A stretch of 64,000 bases of DNA from Brevibacillus_D fluminis_A. GTDB lineage: Bacteria; Bacillota; Bacilli; Brevibacillales; Brevibacillaceae. The DNA is taken from positions 4,954,001 to 5,018,000 of the forward strand of contig NZ_CM125436.1 of assembly GCF_052072235.1 (NCBI RefSeq). Reading direction: 5' to 3'. The position numbers and the translations under genes were made by a program. Below are positions 50,407 through 57,940 of this stretch, one piece after another (the first letter of the stretch is position 1; the number at the start of each line of letters is the position of its first letter). Under the pieces are notes generated by a model that was not told where the DNA came from, ran no database searches, and saw nothing but the letters and a program-made list of their open reading frames with translations.

Positions 50407-51447
50407 TTATTTTTTGCTGTTGCCGATCTCTTCCGGTTTGTAAATGCCATTCTCCGTTACGATCGCCGTAATGTAGCTCGCAGGCGTGATGTCAAATGCA
50501 GGGTTGTAAACCTTGATCCCGGTTGGTGCAACCTGTTTGCCCAAGCCGTGGGTGATCTCCTCCGCCGGACGCTCCTCGATCGGGATCTCTGCGCCGGTCG
50601 GCGTATTCAAGTCGATGGACGACAGCGGCGCCGCGACATAAAACGGGATGTTATGCGCCTTAGCCAAAACCGCTACGCTGTAGGTACCGATTTTGTTCGC
50701 GACATCGCCGTTGGCAGCCACGCGGTCTGTTCCCACGATCACGGCCTGCACTTTCCCTTGCGACATGACCATGCCAGCCATGTTGTCGCAGATCAGCGTC
50801 ACATCCACGCCTGCCTTTTGCAGCTCAAGCGCGGTCAGGCGCGCCCCTTGCAGCACAGGACGGGTTTCATCCGCATACACTTTCAAATTCCAGCCGCGCT
50901 GCTTTGCCAAGTAAAACGGTGCGGTTGCGGTTCCGTACGCTGCCGTAGCCAATGCGCCCGGGTTGCAGTGGGTCAAAACGCCGATGCCGTCTTCGAGCAG
51001 CGTCAGCAGGTTTTCCCCGATCTGCTTGCACACCGCCTCGTCTTCGCGCTGGATTTCCAACGCTTCTTCCAGAACGGCCGCTTTTACTTCCTCCGGCGCT
51101 TTACCCGCTTCGCGCGCTAAGCGCTCCTTGATCCGGTCGAGCGCCCAAAAAAGATTGACCGCTGTCGGACGGGACGTCGCCAAATAATCGGCATGCTCGA
51201 TCGCTTCCGCCTGGATTGCTTCATAGCTTGCCGCTTCGCTGCCGCGAATGCCCAGGTACACGCCGTATGCCGCTGCCATGCCGATCGCAGGCGCGCCGCG
51301 AACTTGCAGATGCCGGATTGCCTCCCATACTTCCTTGATTTTGGTCAGTTCCAGATAGATCGTCTCCACTGGCAACCGTGTCTGGTCGAGCAGATATAAA
51401 CGATCGTCAGCCCACTTCAGCGGGACCAACTGTTCCGATAACGTCAT
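50407..51447 (-). CDS. mtnA: Methylthioribose-1-phosphate isomerase
   Basis: A 346-residue enzyme converting 5-methylthioribose 1-phosphate to the ribulose form in methionine salvage. IRHLQVRGAPAIGMAAAYG, VLTHCNPGALATAAYGTA (with the active Cys) and VGTDRVAANGDVANKIGTYS (with the active Asp) are diagnostic and separate it from eIF2B subunits. It follows mtnK by 33 bases and ends at a bidirectional terminator. Confidence 0.97.
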   Translation of the reverse strand: MTLSEQLVPLKWADDRLYLLDQTRLPVETIYLELTKIKEVWEAIRHLQVRGAPAIGMAAAYGVYLGIRGSEAASYEAIQAEAIEHADYLATSRPTAVNLFWALDRIKERLAREAGKAPEEVKAAVLEEALEIQREDEAVCKQIGENLLTLLEDGIGVLTHCNPGALATAAYGTATAPFYLAKQRGWNLKVYADETRPVLQGARLTALELQKAGVDVTLICDNMAGMVMSQGKVQAVIVGTDRVAANGDVANKIGTYSVAVLAKAHNIPFYVAAPLSSIDLNTPTGAEIPIEERPAEEITHGLGKQVAPTGIKVYNPAFDITPASYITAIVTENGIYKPEEIGNSKK

Positions 51448-51480
51448 GTTTACAGCCTCCTGATTGATTCTTGTTGCCGG

Positions 51481-52695
51481 TTAGCTATGCACCAAGCTCA
51501 CCGTCTTGTTTACGATCGCCGTGATGTCTGTCGCTTCCGCCACTTGGGTGCGCTCCAAAATCAGCGCCTGCCCGATCGCCAATGCCAGTCGTTCCGCTTC
51601 CGCACGGACCTCATCCGATTCAATTGTGTTCAGATCGGCGACGCCAGCCAGCCCGATCACGCGGCGCAGCATTTTGCAACCCGCATAACCGACTGCATCC
51701 TGCAGCACATTTTTGACATAGTCTTGCCAAAAACCTTCCACGTGCGCGCTTCGTTCCTTCGCCTGCTTGTGCCACAATTGAACGAATTGCGAAACGAATT
51801 CGCTCCAAACATCTTCAACGGTTTCGAGCAAATAGGCACGATAGCTTTCGCGTTCCTCGTCATCCTTGGCCAAACCGTGCTGCGCTGCGTAATTGAGCAG
51901 CAAGTTGGCAAACACGGCACCGATGTCAAAGCCGAGCGGACCGTAGTAAGCGAACTCCGGATCGATGACCTTTGTGCTCGTTTCCGTTACAAAAATACTA
52001 CCTGTATGCAGGTCGCCATGCAACAGCGCTTCTGCGCGCGTGAGGAAACCGTATTTCAATTTGGCGATTTCGCGCTTCAGCGGCGCATTGTGCCAAATGG
52101 CTTCGACCTCTGGGCGGATCAGCGGATTGAAGTTGTTGGTCGGCGCATCCTCGTATGGATCGGTGAATACCAAATCCTCTGTAATTTTGCACAGCTCCGG
52201 ATTGATGAACGAACCGACGAGCGCTTTCTTCTCATACGGATGCGCACCGATATCGGATGTGTAAAAAAGCGTGTGGGCCAGGAAGCGGCCGATGTGCTTG
52301 GCGAACAGCGGATAGCGGTTTTTGGCGATCAAGCCTTTGCGCATGATGATATGATCGCTCAAATCTTCCATCACCGTCAGCGCAAGCTCCGCATCATAAT
52401 GATACACGTGCGGGACAAGTTCCGGTACAAGTTTATACTGGATTTGCAGCGCCTCCGCCTCGATGCGGGCCCGATCCAGCGTAAGCGGCCACGATTCCCC
52501 GACGACGCGGGCGTACGGCAATGCCTGTTTGACGATTACGCTTTTGCCGCCTTCCTCATCGCGAATATTAAAAACCAGATTCAGGTTGCCGTCCCCGATT
52601 TCATGGCTGGCGAGCTTCGCGCCAGTAGCAAAAAGATTCGGGAGATTGCGAACATATTCAACTGCCTCTTGTTCGGTTAATGCACGGTATGCCAT
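51481..52695 (-). CDS. mtnK: Methylthioribose kinase
   Basis: A 404-residue kinase of the choline-kinase/APH fold that phosphorylates 5-methylthioribose. GDGNLNLVFNIRD is the nucleotide loop, LLHGDLHTGSIFVTETSTKVIDPEFAYYGPLGFDIG the catalytic HGD and the Asp metal motif with the MtnK-specific DPEFAxxGPxGFD. It supplies the substrate of MtnA. It lies 30 bases after the DUF1722 gene and shares its S-box control. Confidence 0.97.
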   Translation of the reverse strand: MAYRALTEQEAVEYVRNLPNLFATGAKLASHEIGDGNLNLVFNIRDEEGGKSVIVKQALPYARVVGESWPLTLDRARIEAEALQIQYKLVPELVPHVYHYDAELALTVMEDLSDHIIMRKGLIAKNRYPLFAKHIGRFLAHTLFYTSDIGAHPYEKKALVGSFINPELCKITEDLVFTDPYEDAPTNNFNPLIRPEVEAIWHNAPLKREIAKLKYGFLTRAEALLHGDLHTGSIFVTETSTKVIDPEFAYYGPLGFDIGAVFANLLLNYAAQHGLAKDDEERESYRAYLLETVEDVWSEFVSQFVQLWHKQAKERSAHVEGFWQDYVKNVLQDAVGYAGCKMLRRVIGLAGVADLNTIESDEVRAEAERLALAIGQALILERTQVAEATDITAIVNKTVSLVHS

Positions 52696-52725
52696 TTGTT
52701 ATGTCCTCCTCGCAGTCACTTGAAA

Positions 52726-53421
52726 TTATCGTTTATCTTGATCGACCGTCACCAACGGCTCGGTTTCATTTACAACTTCCTGATACAGCGTCAGCAGCTG
52801 GACCAGATTGCCCAATTGCGCGGCAAGCCGGAAGTGCGCCAGCCGATCGACGCGATGGCTGCCCAGCTCGGCCCCCACCTCCTGCGGTGAAAGGACTTCC
52901 CAGCCGGCTTCCTTTTGGTGGATGAACCAGCTTTCGCCTTTGCAGCGCACCCACACATTCGCCAAGGGAACATCCGGTGCAAACAGCCGCGATTGCTGCA
53001 AATAGTCATCCCCATGCTCCATCGCGAGCAAGAACAACCGTTCATTGGCCAGCTTCAAATCCGTCTCCACCAATCGGAGCCATTCGTCCCGCTCTTCAGC
53101 GGACAGCTTGCTGCTCAGATGGCCAAAAGCATGCAACAGCGCATTGCGGGCATTGCCCTCATCTTCAGGCAGTGCGCGCACTTGCGTCAAAAACGCCGAC
53201 AGCTCCTCCGTAAAAACCGACCAACATCGATTCCCCGATGTTTTCTCACGCTCGATCTGGGCTTTGAACGCTTTGGCAATGTCCTGGTAGCAGCGGTACG
53301 ATTTCGCCATCACCAAATACTTATGCTCCGCCCAAACTTGCTCACACCAGGCGCGGGACAACGATTGCAAAAAAGACCTCTTTTCCGAGGAAAAGAGGTC
53401 GCTTGTCGAAGTGGTAACCAT
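52726..53421 (-). CDS. DUF1722 (YbgA-like) protein, first gene of the S-box mtnKA operon
   Basis: A 231-residue soluble protein. CEQVWAEHKYLVMAKSYRCYQDIAKAF, then NARNALLHAFGHLSSKLSAEERDEWLRLVE and DDYLQQSRLFAPDVPL, match the DUF1722 pattern found alone or fused to DUF523 in other bacteria. The C-terminal 60 residues are not part of that domain. The ATG at 53421 follows GGGGGAG by seven bases, and this SD is the end of the riboswitch P1 helix. The function of DUF1722 is not established; its place as leader of a methionine salvage operon is the main clue. Confidence 0.75.
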   Translation of the reverse strand: MVTTSTSDLFSSEKRSFLQSLSRAWCEQVWAEHKYLVMAKSYRCYQDIAKAFKAQIEREKTSGNRCWSVFTEELSAFLTQVRALPEDEGNARNALLHAFGHLSSKLSAEERDEWLRLVETDLKLANERLFLLAMEHGDDYLQQSRLFAPDVPLANVWVRCKGESWFIHQKEAGWEVLSPQEVGAELGSHRVDRLAHFRLAAQLGNLVQLLTLYQEVVNETEPLVTVDQDKR

Positions 53422-53430
53422 GATTATGCT

Positions 53431-53550
53431 CCCCCTTATCTTCCAGAATGAACGTATTTCTGCAGGAATTAGCACCGTGCATGCGGATCGCTCCGTCATG
53501 TCGGTTGCTGGGTTTCATCGGGCCAGTCCCTCCACCACCTCTGGATAAGG
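53431..53550 (-). ncRNA. SAM-I (S-box) riboswitch, apparently translational
   Basis: The minus strand shows the S-box core in order: CTTATCCAGAGGTGG, AGGGACTGGCCCGATGAAAC, CCAGCAACC, GGTGCTAATTCCTGCAG, and GAAGATAAGG. P1 pairs CCTTATC (53550-53544) with GATAAGG (53440-53434). No terminator fits between the aptamer and the ATG at 53421; instead the P1 3' strand runs into the SD GGGGGAG. SAM binding should therefore hide the ribosome site of the DUF1722 gene and lower expression of that gene and, by coupling or decay, mtnK and mtnA. Confidence 0.93.
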
Positions 53551-53595
53551 TATCCATTGTTATTCAGTTGGGTTGTACGCTTGCATATACGTCGA

Positions 53596-53624
53596 ATCAT
53601 ACTCTGTGCATAAATTGGTGTCAA
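53596..53624 (-). promoter_or_regulatory. Promoter of the leftward S-box operon
   Basis: TTGACA and TATGAT on the minus strand with a 17-base spacer, about 45 bases upstream of the aptamer. Confidence 0.85.
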
Positions 53625-53748
53625 TCCCTAAATTGTATATTGACTCCCTTGCGTACTCATCATATGATGTGAGAATCAGTATGCTTTTTTTGAAAAAGCG
53701 CTCTTTTTGGACACAAATTCGACCGCTTTCGGTTGGCATAAAACACGT

Positions 53749-53777
53749 TTGAAAGTGGTTGTTTTATGCGATATATT
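53749..53777 (+). promoter_or_regulatory. Promoter of the rightward S-box operon (mtnWXBD)
   Basis: TTGAAA and TATATT with a 17-base spacer; transcription would start just at the aptamer's 5' end. Confidence 0.8.
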
Positions 53778-53782
53778 GTACA

Positions 53783-53911
53783 CTCTTATCGTGAGCTGGC
53801 TGAGGGACTGGCCCTTTGACGCCCGGCAACCATGTGCATGTCTGATCATACAGGCTGCGCAACGGTGCTAATTCCTGCAGAGACATAAGTTTCGTCTCTG
53901 AGTGATGAGAG
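53783..53911 (+). ncRNA. SAM-I (S-box) riboswitch upstream of mtnW
   Basis: P1 pairs CTCTTATC (53783-53790) with GATGAGAG (53904-53911). Between them are AGGGACTGGCCCTTTGACG, CCCGGCAACC and GGTGCTAATTCCTGCAG, the invariant SAM-pocket parts. An intrinsic terminator follows 21 bases later, so this is the classic Firmicute form: SAM binding favours termination, and low SAM allows transcription of mtnWXBD. Confidence 0.97.
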
Positions 53912-53932
53912 GAGTAGACGGAACAAAAGCCG

Positions 53933-53961
53933 CCTCCCTCTGACAACGGGAGGTTTTTTTT
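53933..53961 (+). terminator. Riboswitch expression-platform terminator before mtnW
   Basis: CCTCCC (53933-53938) pairs with GGGAGG (53948-53953), followed by eight T. Located between the S-box aptamer and mtnW. Confidence 0.92.
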
Positions 53962-54039
53962 CTGCCAAAAACGCTTATTCCCGCTCAGCCAAGCAAATGA
54001 TACACGAGTTGACTTTCCGTCTGAAGGAGGTTTGCCTGG

Positions 54040-55251
54040 ATGAATCAAGATCGCATCCTTGTCACATATTTGACCCAAGCGAAAGACCTGCGCAAAAAAG
54101 CCGAAGGGATCGCCGTAGGAATGACGGTCGGTTCCTGGACAGATGTGCCGGCTGCGAAGCAAGAGGAGCTGCGTCCGTATTTGGGCGAGGCAGTCGATGT
54201 GACTCCGCTTTCCGTGCTGGAGTCCGGCGAAACGCGCGGTTTGGTGACCATCAGCTATCCGACGCGCAATTTTACGCCCGATATTCCGTCTTTACTGACC
54301 GGAATATTTGGGAAATTGTCGATGGATGGCAAAATCAAGCTGGTCGATATTCAGTTCCCCGACAGCTTCTCCTCCCTCTTCCCGGGTCCGAAATACGGGA
54401 TTGAAGGTATCCGTGAAGCGACGCGCGGCTATGACCGACCGCTCTTGATGAGCATTTTCAAATCGTGCCTCGGCATGCCATTTGATGACTTGAAAACGCA
54501 ATTCCGCGCACAAGCGATGGGTGGACTCGATCTGGTGAAGGATGACGAAATCTTTTTCGCCGATGAGAAAGCGCCTTTCCTGACGCGCATTCAGGCTTTT
54601 GGCGAGATCGCCCGCGACGTGGAGCAATCCACCGGCAAAAAAGTGCTGTATGCGGCGAACTTGACCGGCCCTGTTCACCAGCTGATCGACCGCGCCAAGC
54701 AAGCCGTTGAAGCAGGCGCCGATTGCCTGCTGTTCAACGTGCTGGCGTTTGGCTTCGATGTCCTGCACCGTTTGGCAGCCGATCCTGATGTGACCGTGCC
54801 GATCATGGCGCATCCCGCGCTTGCCGGTGCGTTTTATCCGTCTCCCGACTACGGCATCGCGACGCCGCTGCTGTTGGGCAAGCTGATGCGGCTGGCTGGC
54901 GCTGACCTCGTCTTGTTCCCGTCGCCATATGGCAATGTCGCGTTAGACAAAACAGAAGCGCTGCAGCTTGCGCAAAATCTCCTCCATCCATCGGTTACGC
55001 TCAAGCGGCCGTTCCCTGTGCCTTCCGCAGGCATTCATCCGGGACTGGTACCGCAGCTGTTCGCCGATTTCGGCGTCGACCAGGTGGTCAATGCCGGGGG
55101 CGGAATCCACGGCCACCCGGGCGGTGCGACAGCAGGCGCGAAAGCATTTGTCGACGCGATCGCCGCAGCGGTCCAAGGCCGCACGCTGGCTGACGCCGCG
55201 CAAGATTCCGAGGAGCTTTCCCTCGCGTTGGCCAAATGGGGAGGGAAATAA
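54040..55251 (+). CDS. mtnW: 2,3-diketo-5-methylthiopentyl-1-phosphate enolase (RuBisCO-like protein)
   Basis: A 403-residue RuBisCO-like enolase that acts in the Bacillus branch of methionine salvage. GGLDLVKDDE with Lys167 is the position of the carbamylated lysine of RuBisCO; GPKYGIEGIREATRGYDRPLL and HPALAGAFYPSPDYGI, and GGGIHGHPGGATAGAKAF, complete the barrel motifs. The ATG at 54040 has AAGGAGG ten bases upstream. First gene of a tightly packed operon under S-box control. Confidence 0.97.
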   Translation: MNQDRILVTYLTQAKDLRKKAEGIAVGMTVGSWTDVPAAKQEELRPYLGEAVDVTPLSVLESGETRGLVTISYPTRNFTPDIPSLLTGIFGKLSMDGKIKLVDIQFPDSFSSLFPGPKYGIEGIREATRGYDRPLLMSIFKSCLGMPFDDLKTQFRAQAMGGLDLVKDDEIFFADEKAPFLTRIQAFGEIARDVEQSTGKKVLYAANLTGPVHQLIDRAKQAVEAGADCLLFNVLAFGFDVLHRLAADPDVTVPIMAHPALAGAFYPSPDYGIATPLLLGKLMRLAGADLVLFPSPYGNVALDKTEALQLAQNLLHPSVTLKRPFPVPSAGIHPGLVPQLFADFGVDQVVNAGGGIHGHPGGATAGAKAFVDAIAAAVQGRTLADAAQDSEELSLALAKWGGK

Positions 55252-55254
55252 TCC

Positions 55255-55920
55255 ATGGGCAAAAAACTCGTTCTGTTTTGTGACTTTGACGGCACCATCA
55301 CCGAAAAAGACAACATCGTGGCGATCATGCGCCGCTTTGCTCCGCCGGAATGGGAAGAGCTGACACAGCGCATCCTGGGACAGGAGATCAGCGTTCGCGC
55401 GGGGGTAGGCAAACTGTTTACGCTGCTCCCCTCCTCGCTCCGCCAGGAAATCGTCGACTATATCGTAGCGGAAGCCAAGATCCGCCCCGGCTTCGCCGAG
55501 TTCGTCCGTTTTTGCGAGGACACCGGCATCGAGCTGTTGATCACCAGCGGCGGCATCGACTTTTTCGTTCATCCGATCTTGGCGCCATTCCAGCTGAAAA
55601 ACCCCATTTACTGCAATGATAGCGATTTTTCCGGTGAAACCATCACGATCACGTGGCCGCATGCATGTGACGAACATTGCTCGAACGAATGCGGCATGTG
55701 CAAAACAACGATTATCCGCAGCTACTCGGCCGATGACTATTACCGCGTCGTGATCGGCGACTCCATCACCGATTTGGCCGGCGCCAAAATCGCCGATTTC
55801 GTCATTGCCCGCTCGTTCCTGGAGAAAAAATGCGAAGAGCTGGGACTGCCCTACCGTCCATTCACCACGTTCCACGACGTGATTGAAATACTGCAAGACA
55901 TCACTCAACTGAAGAAATAG
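55255..55920 (+). CDS. mtnX: 2-hydroxy-3-keto-5-methylthiopentenyl-1-phosphate phosphatase
   Basis: A 221-residue HAD-family phosphatase that removes phosphate after the MtnW step. CDFDGTITEKDN has the nucleophile Asp10 and acid Asp12; ITSGGIDFFVHPIL and VVIGDSITDLAGAKIADFVIARS are motifs II to IV. It starts three bases after the mtnW stop. With mtnW it replaces the fused enolase-phosphatase MtnC used by other bacteria. Confidence 0.96.
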   Translation: MGKKLVLFCDFDGTITEKDNIVAIMRRFAPPEWEELTQRILGQEISVRAGVGKLFTLLPSSLRQEIVDYIVAEAKIRPGFAEFVRFCEDTGIELLITSGGIDFFVHPILAPFQLKNPIYCNDSDFSGETITITWPHACDEHCSNECGMCKTTIIRSYSADDYYRVVIGDSITDLAGAKIADFVIARSFLEKKCEELGLPYRPFTTFHDVIEILQDITQLKK

Positions 55921-55932
55921 AGGTGTGAACAC

Positions 55933-56595
55933 ATGTCCATCACTTTGGAAAGCAAAATCGATGCATTCAGACGCCTTGATGAAGCCAAGCTGACTTTCGC
56001 CAAGCGCGACTGGTTCCCTGGAACGAGCGGCAACTTGTCCATCAAGCTGTCCGATTCGCCCCTGACCTTCGCGGTTACCGCGAGCGGCAAAGACAAAACC
56101 AAGCTCTCCCCTGAAGACTACCTTTTGGTCGACGGCGATGCCAAGCCGGTTGAAGCGACTACGCTCAAGCCGTCTGCGGAGACGCTGATCCATGCGGTCG
56201 TCTACAAAAACATCCCGAATGCCGGAGCTTGCTTCCACGTTCATACCTTGGGCAACAACCTCGTCTCCGAGCTGTATTTCGGCCAGCGCGCCTTCAGCAT
56301 CCAAGGACAGGAGCTGATCAAAGGGCTCGGCATCTGGGAAGAAAACGCGCAGATCACGGTGCCGATTGTAGAAAATTTCGCTGACATTCCAAAGCTTGCC
56401 CAAGCGATCGAAAAAGTGATTACACCCGAAATCCCAGGTGTTCTGATCCGCAATCACGGGATTTACGCGTGGGGCGGCAACGATTTCGAGGCGAAACGCC
56501 ATCTGGAATCTTTTGAATTCCTGTTTGAGTACCACCTGCGCTGGCTGCAGCTCAGCCAGGCCGTGCAAAAGCAGACGGTTTCAGCTACATTTTAG
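55933..56595 (+). CDS. mtnB: Methylthioribulose-1-phosphate dehydratase
   Basis: A 220-residue class II aldolase-fold zinc enzyme that dehydrates methylthioribulose 1-phosphate. ACFHVHTLGNNLVSEL supplies His102 and His104, a third ligand follows in VLIRNHGIYAWG, and FPGTSGNLSIK is the substrate loop. SD AGAGGTG precedes the ATG. In the pathway it acts between MtnA and MtnW. Its stop codon is already inside the first unit of the tandem element. Confidence 0.97.
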   Translation: MSITLESKIDAFRRLDEAKLTFAKRDWFPGTSGNLSIKLSDSPLTFAVTASGKDKTKLSPEDYLLVDGDAKPVEATTLKPSAETLIHAVVYKNIPNAGACFHVHTLGNNLVSELYFGQRAFSIQGQELIKGLGIWEENAQITVPIVENFADIPKLAQAIEKVITPEIPGVLIRNHGIYAWGGNDFEAKRHLESFEFLFEYHLRWLQLSQAVQKQTVSATF

Positions 56596-56844
56596 TAAGA
56601 CTTGGTTCCGCGCCTTTTGCGGAACCTTAGTCGCACTTATGCTGGATCGGGATCGTTTCAGATTCCGATCTGTATTAGTAAGACTTGGTTCCGCGCCTTT
56701 TGCGGAACCTTAGTCGCACTTATGCTGGATCGGGATCGTTTCAGATTCCGATCTGTATTAGTAAGACTTGGTTCCGCCACACCCTTGGCGGAGCCACAGT
56801 CACGCTTATCCCGGATAAGAATTTTTCAAACATTCTTATCTGTA
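56592..56844 (+). repeat. Threefold tandem structured element between mtnB and mtnD
   Basis: Units 56592-56674 and 56675-56757 are identical 83-base copies; unit 56758-56844 is an 87-base diverged copy. Each begins TTAGTAAGACTTGGTTCCGC and ends TCTGTA. Each can fold into stem 1 (GACT-T-GGTTCCGC with GCGGAACC-TT-AGTC), a linker with CTTAT, and stem 2. Stem 2 is GATCGGGATC/GATTCCGATC in units 1 and 2 and GATAAGAAT/ATTCTTATC in unit 3, so pairing is kept although the bases changed. Stem 1 also changes at its tip but stays paired. The last unit ends just before the mtnD ribosome site. Not a family I recognise. Confidence 0.9.
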
Positions 56845-56866
56845 AAATAAAAGGAGGTCTTCACCC

Positions 56867-57376
56867 ATGGCAAAAGTACGTTTTCACGACAACAACGAGT
56901 ATTTGACAGGTCAGGCAGTCGTCGATTTCCTCGCGACACAGGAAGTCATTTATGAACATTGGGGCGTTGACCGTCTGGACAACAACCTGCGCGACAACTA
57001 CAGCCCGACTGAGGAAGAAAAACAAGCAATCCTCGATGCTTTCAAAGAGGAGATCGCCGACATCAGCGCGCGCCGCGACTACAAAACGGCTGACATCATC
57101 GTGCTTTCCGACCAGACCCCGAACCTGGACGCGCTGTTGGAAAAATTCAAAGGCGAACATCACCACACAGACGATGAATGCCGCTTCTGCGTAGACGGCC
57201 ACGGTATTTTCGCCATCAAAGGCAAGGACGACCGTTATTTCGACGTTGAAATGGAACCGGGCGACTTGATCTCCGTACCATCCTACTATCGTCACTACTT
57301 CAAATTGATGGATGACCGCAAAATCAAAGCGATCCGCCTGTTCGTGACTCCAGCAGGTTGGGAAGCCATCTACTAA
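56867..57376 (+). CDS. mtnD: Acireductone dioxygenase
   Basis: A 169-residue cupin metalloenzyme that splits acireductone to the 2-keto acid precursor of methionine plus formate (iron form), or off-pathway with CO (nickel form). The metal ligands are His98, His100, Glu104 in GEHHHTDDECRF and His143 in YYRHYFKL. AAAAGGAGG precedes the ATG. It is separated from mtnB by the tandem element, unlike the other tightly spaced genes of the operon, and ends at a strong terminator. A final transaminase (mtnE) and the nucleosidase (mtnN) are not in the window. Confidence 0.97.
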   Translation: MAKVRFHDNNEYLTGQAVVDFLATQEVIYEHWGVDRLDNNLRDNYSPTEEEKQAILDAFKEEIADISARRDYKTADIIVLSDQTPNLDALLEKFKGEHHHTDDECRFCVDGHGIFAIKGKDDRYFDVEMEPGDLISVPSYYRHYFKLMDDRKIKAIRLFVTPAGWEAIY

Positions 57377-57390
57377 TTCCGATCGCCAAC

Positions 57391-57429
57391 AAAAAAAGGC
57401 TGTAACCTGCATAGGTTGACAGCCTTTTT
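57391..57429 (+). terminator. Rho-independent terminator of the mtnWXBD operon
   Basis: AAAAGGCTGT (57394-57403) pairs with ACAGCC plus T run (57419-57429), with an inner AACCT/AGGTT stem. Confidence 0.9.
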
Positions 57430-57530
57430 GCATGCGCGCTCTACTCCGCATTTTACCGGGGCAATTCGTCCAGTCACGAATGCCCCTCCACTCATATCCA
57501 TACAGTATACTTGGCGGGGAGGGAATCGAC

Positions 57531-57845
57531 TTGTCCAGAAAGCGGAGAAAATGCTATGACCCATGCTCCTCATATTGCAGGCCACATCGCGAATCGCCCA
57601 TACATGCATCATCATCGAAAAAAATCCAGCAGGTTCGCCATGGCGGACACGGCGGCTTTCACAGGGGTTTTCATGGAGGATTCGAGAGTGGACGCGGCTT
57701 TCACGACGGATTCCGCAGAGGATTCCGGGAATCACCGTTCTTTGAGCGCCACAGCCCCTTTTTCTTTGGCGGCTTCTATCCATACGTTCCGTACGGCTAC
57801 CCGGATTATTACGAGAGCCCCTATTATTCATCCCCCTATTACTGA
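57531..57845 (+). CDS. Low-complexity His/Gly/Phe/Tyr-rich small protein
   Basis: A 104-residue basic protein starting at a TTG that follows GGGGAGGG by seven bases. The first 45 residues contain several Cys, Arg and Ser; residues about 35-85 alternate Gly, His, Phe and Arg (GGHGGFHRGFHGGFESG), and the end is aromatic (YPYVPYGYPDYYESPYYS). Such composition is common in spore-coat and surface proteins, which suggests but does not prove that role. No homologue recognised. Ends at a bidirectional terminator facing fadE. Confidence 0.5.
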   Translation: MSRKRRKCYDPCSSYCRPHRESPIHASSSKKIQQVRHGGHGGFHRGFHGGFESGRGFHDGFRRGFRESPFFERHSPFFFGGFYPYVPYGYPDYYESPYYSSPYY

Positions 57846-57858
57846 TCCGTTCAGACGA

Positions 57859-57899
57859 TCAAAAAGAGACGTTCCGCTCTCGACGGACGTCTCTTTTTT
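57859..57899. terminator. Bidirectional terminator between the low-complexity gene and fadE
   Basis: AAAAAGAGACGTTCCG pairs with CGGACGTCTCTTTTT with one mismatch around a seven-base loop; A and T tracts serve both directions. Confidence 0.9.
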
Positions 57900-57940
57900 C
57901 CTTGCAGAACGTCATGGCCAATGCCACAGCTTCCGCCTTT

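Noticed and set aside
54943..56568. Minus-strand frame of 541 codons across mtnW, mtnX and mtnB
   Set aside because: It runs antisense through three well-defined genes, so it cannot be a conserved protein-coding gene.
56592..56844. CRISPR array
   Set aside because: The units are contiguous with no spacers, are 83 bases long, and have no cas genes nearby.
56513..56906. Short plus-strand ORFs through the tandem repeats (66 to 82 codons)
   Set aside because: They arise only because the 83-base unit shifts frame on each copy; they lack ribosome sites and the third copy does not keep the protein sequence.
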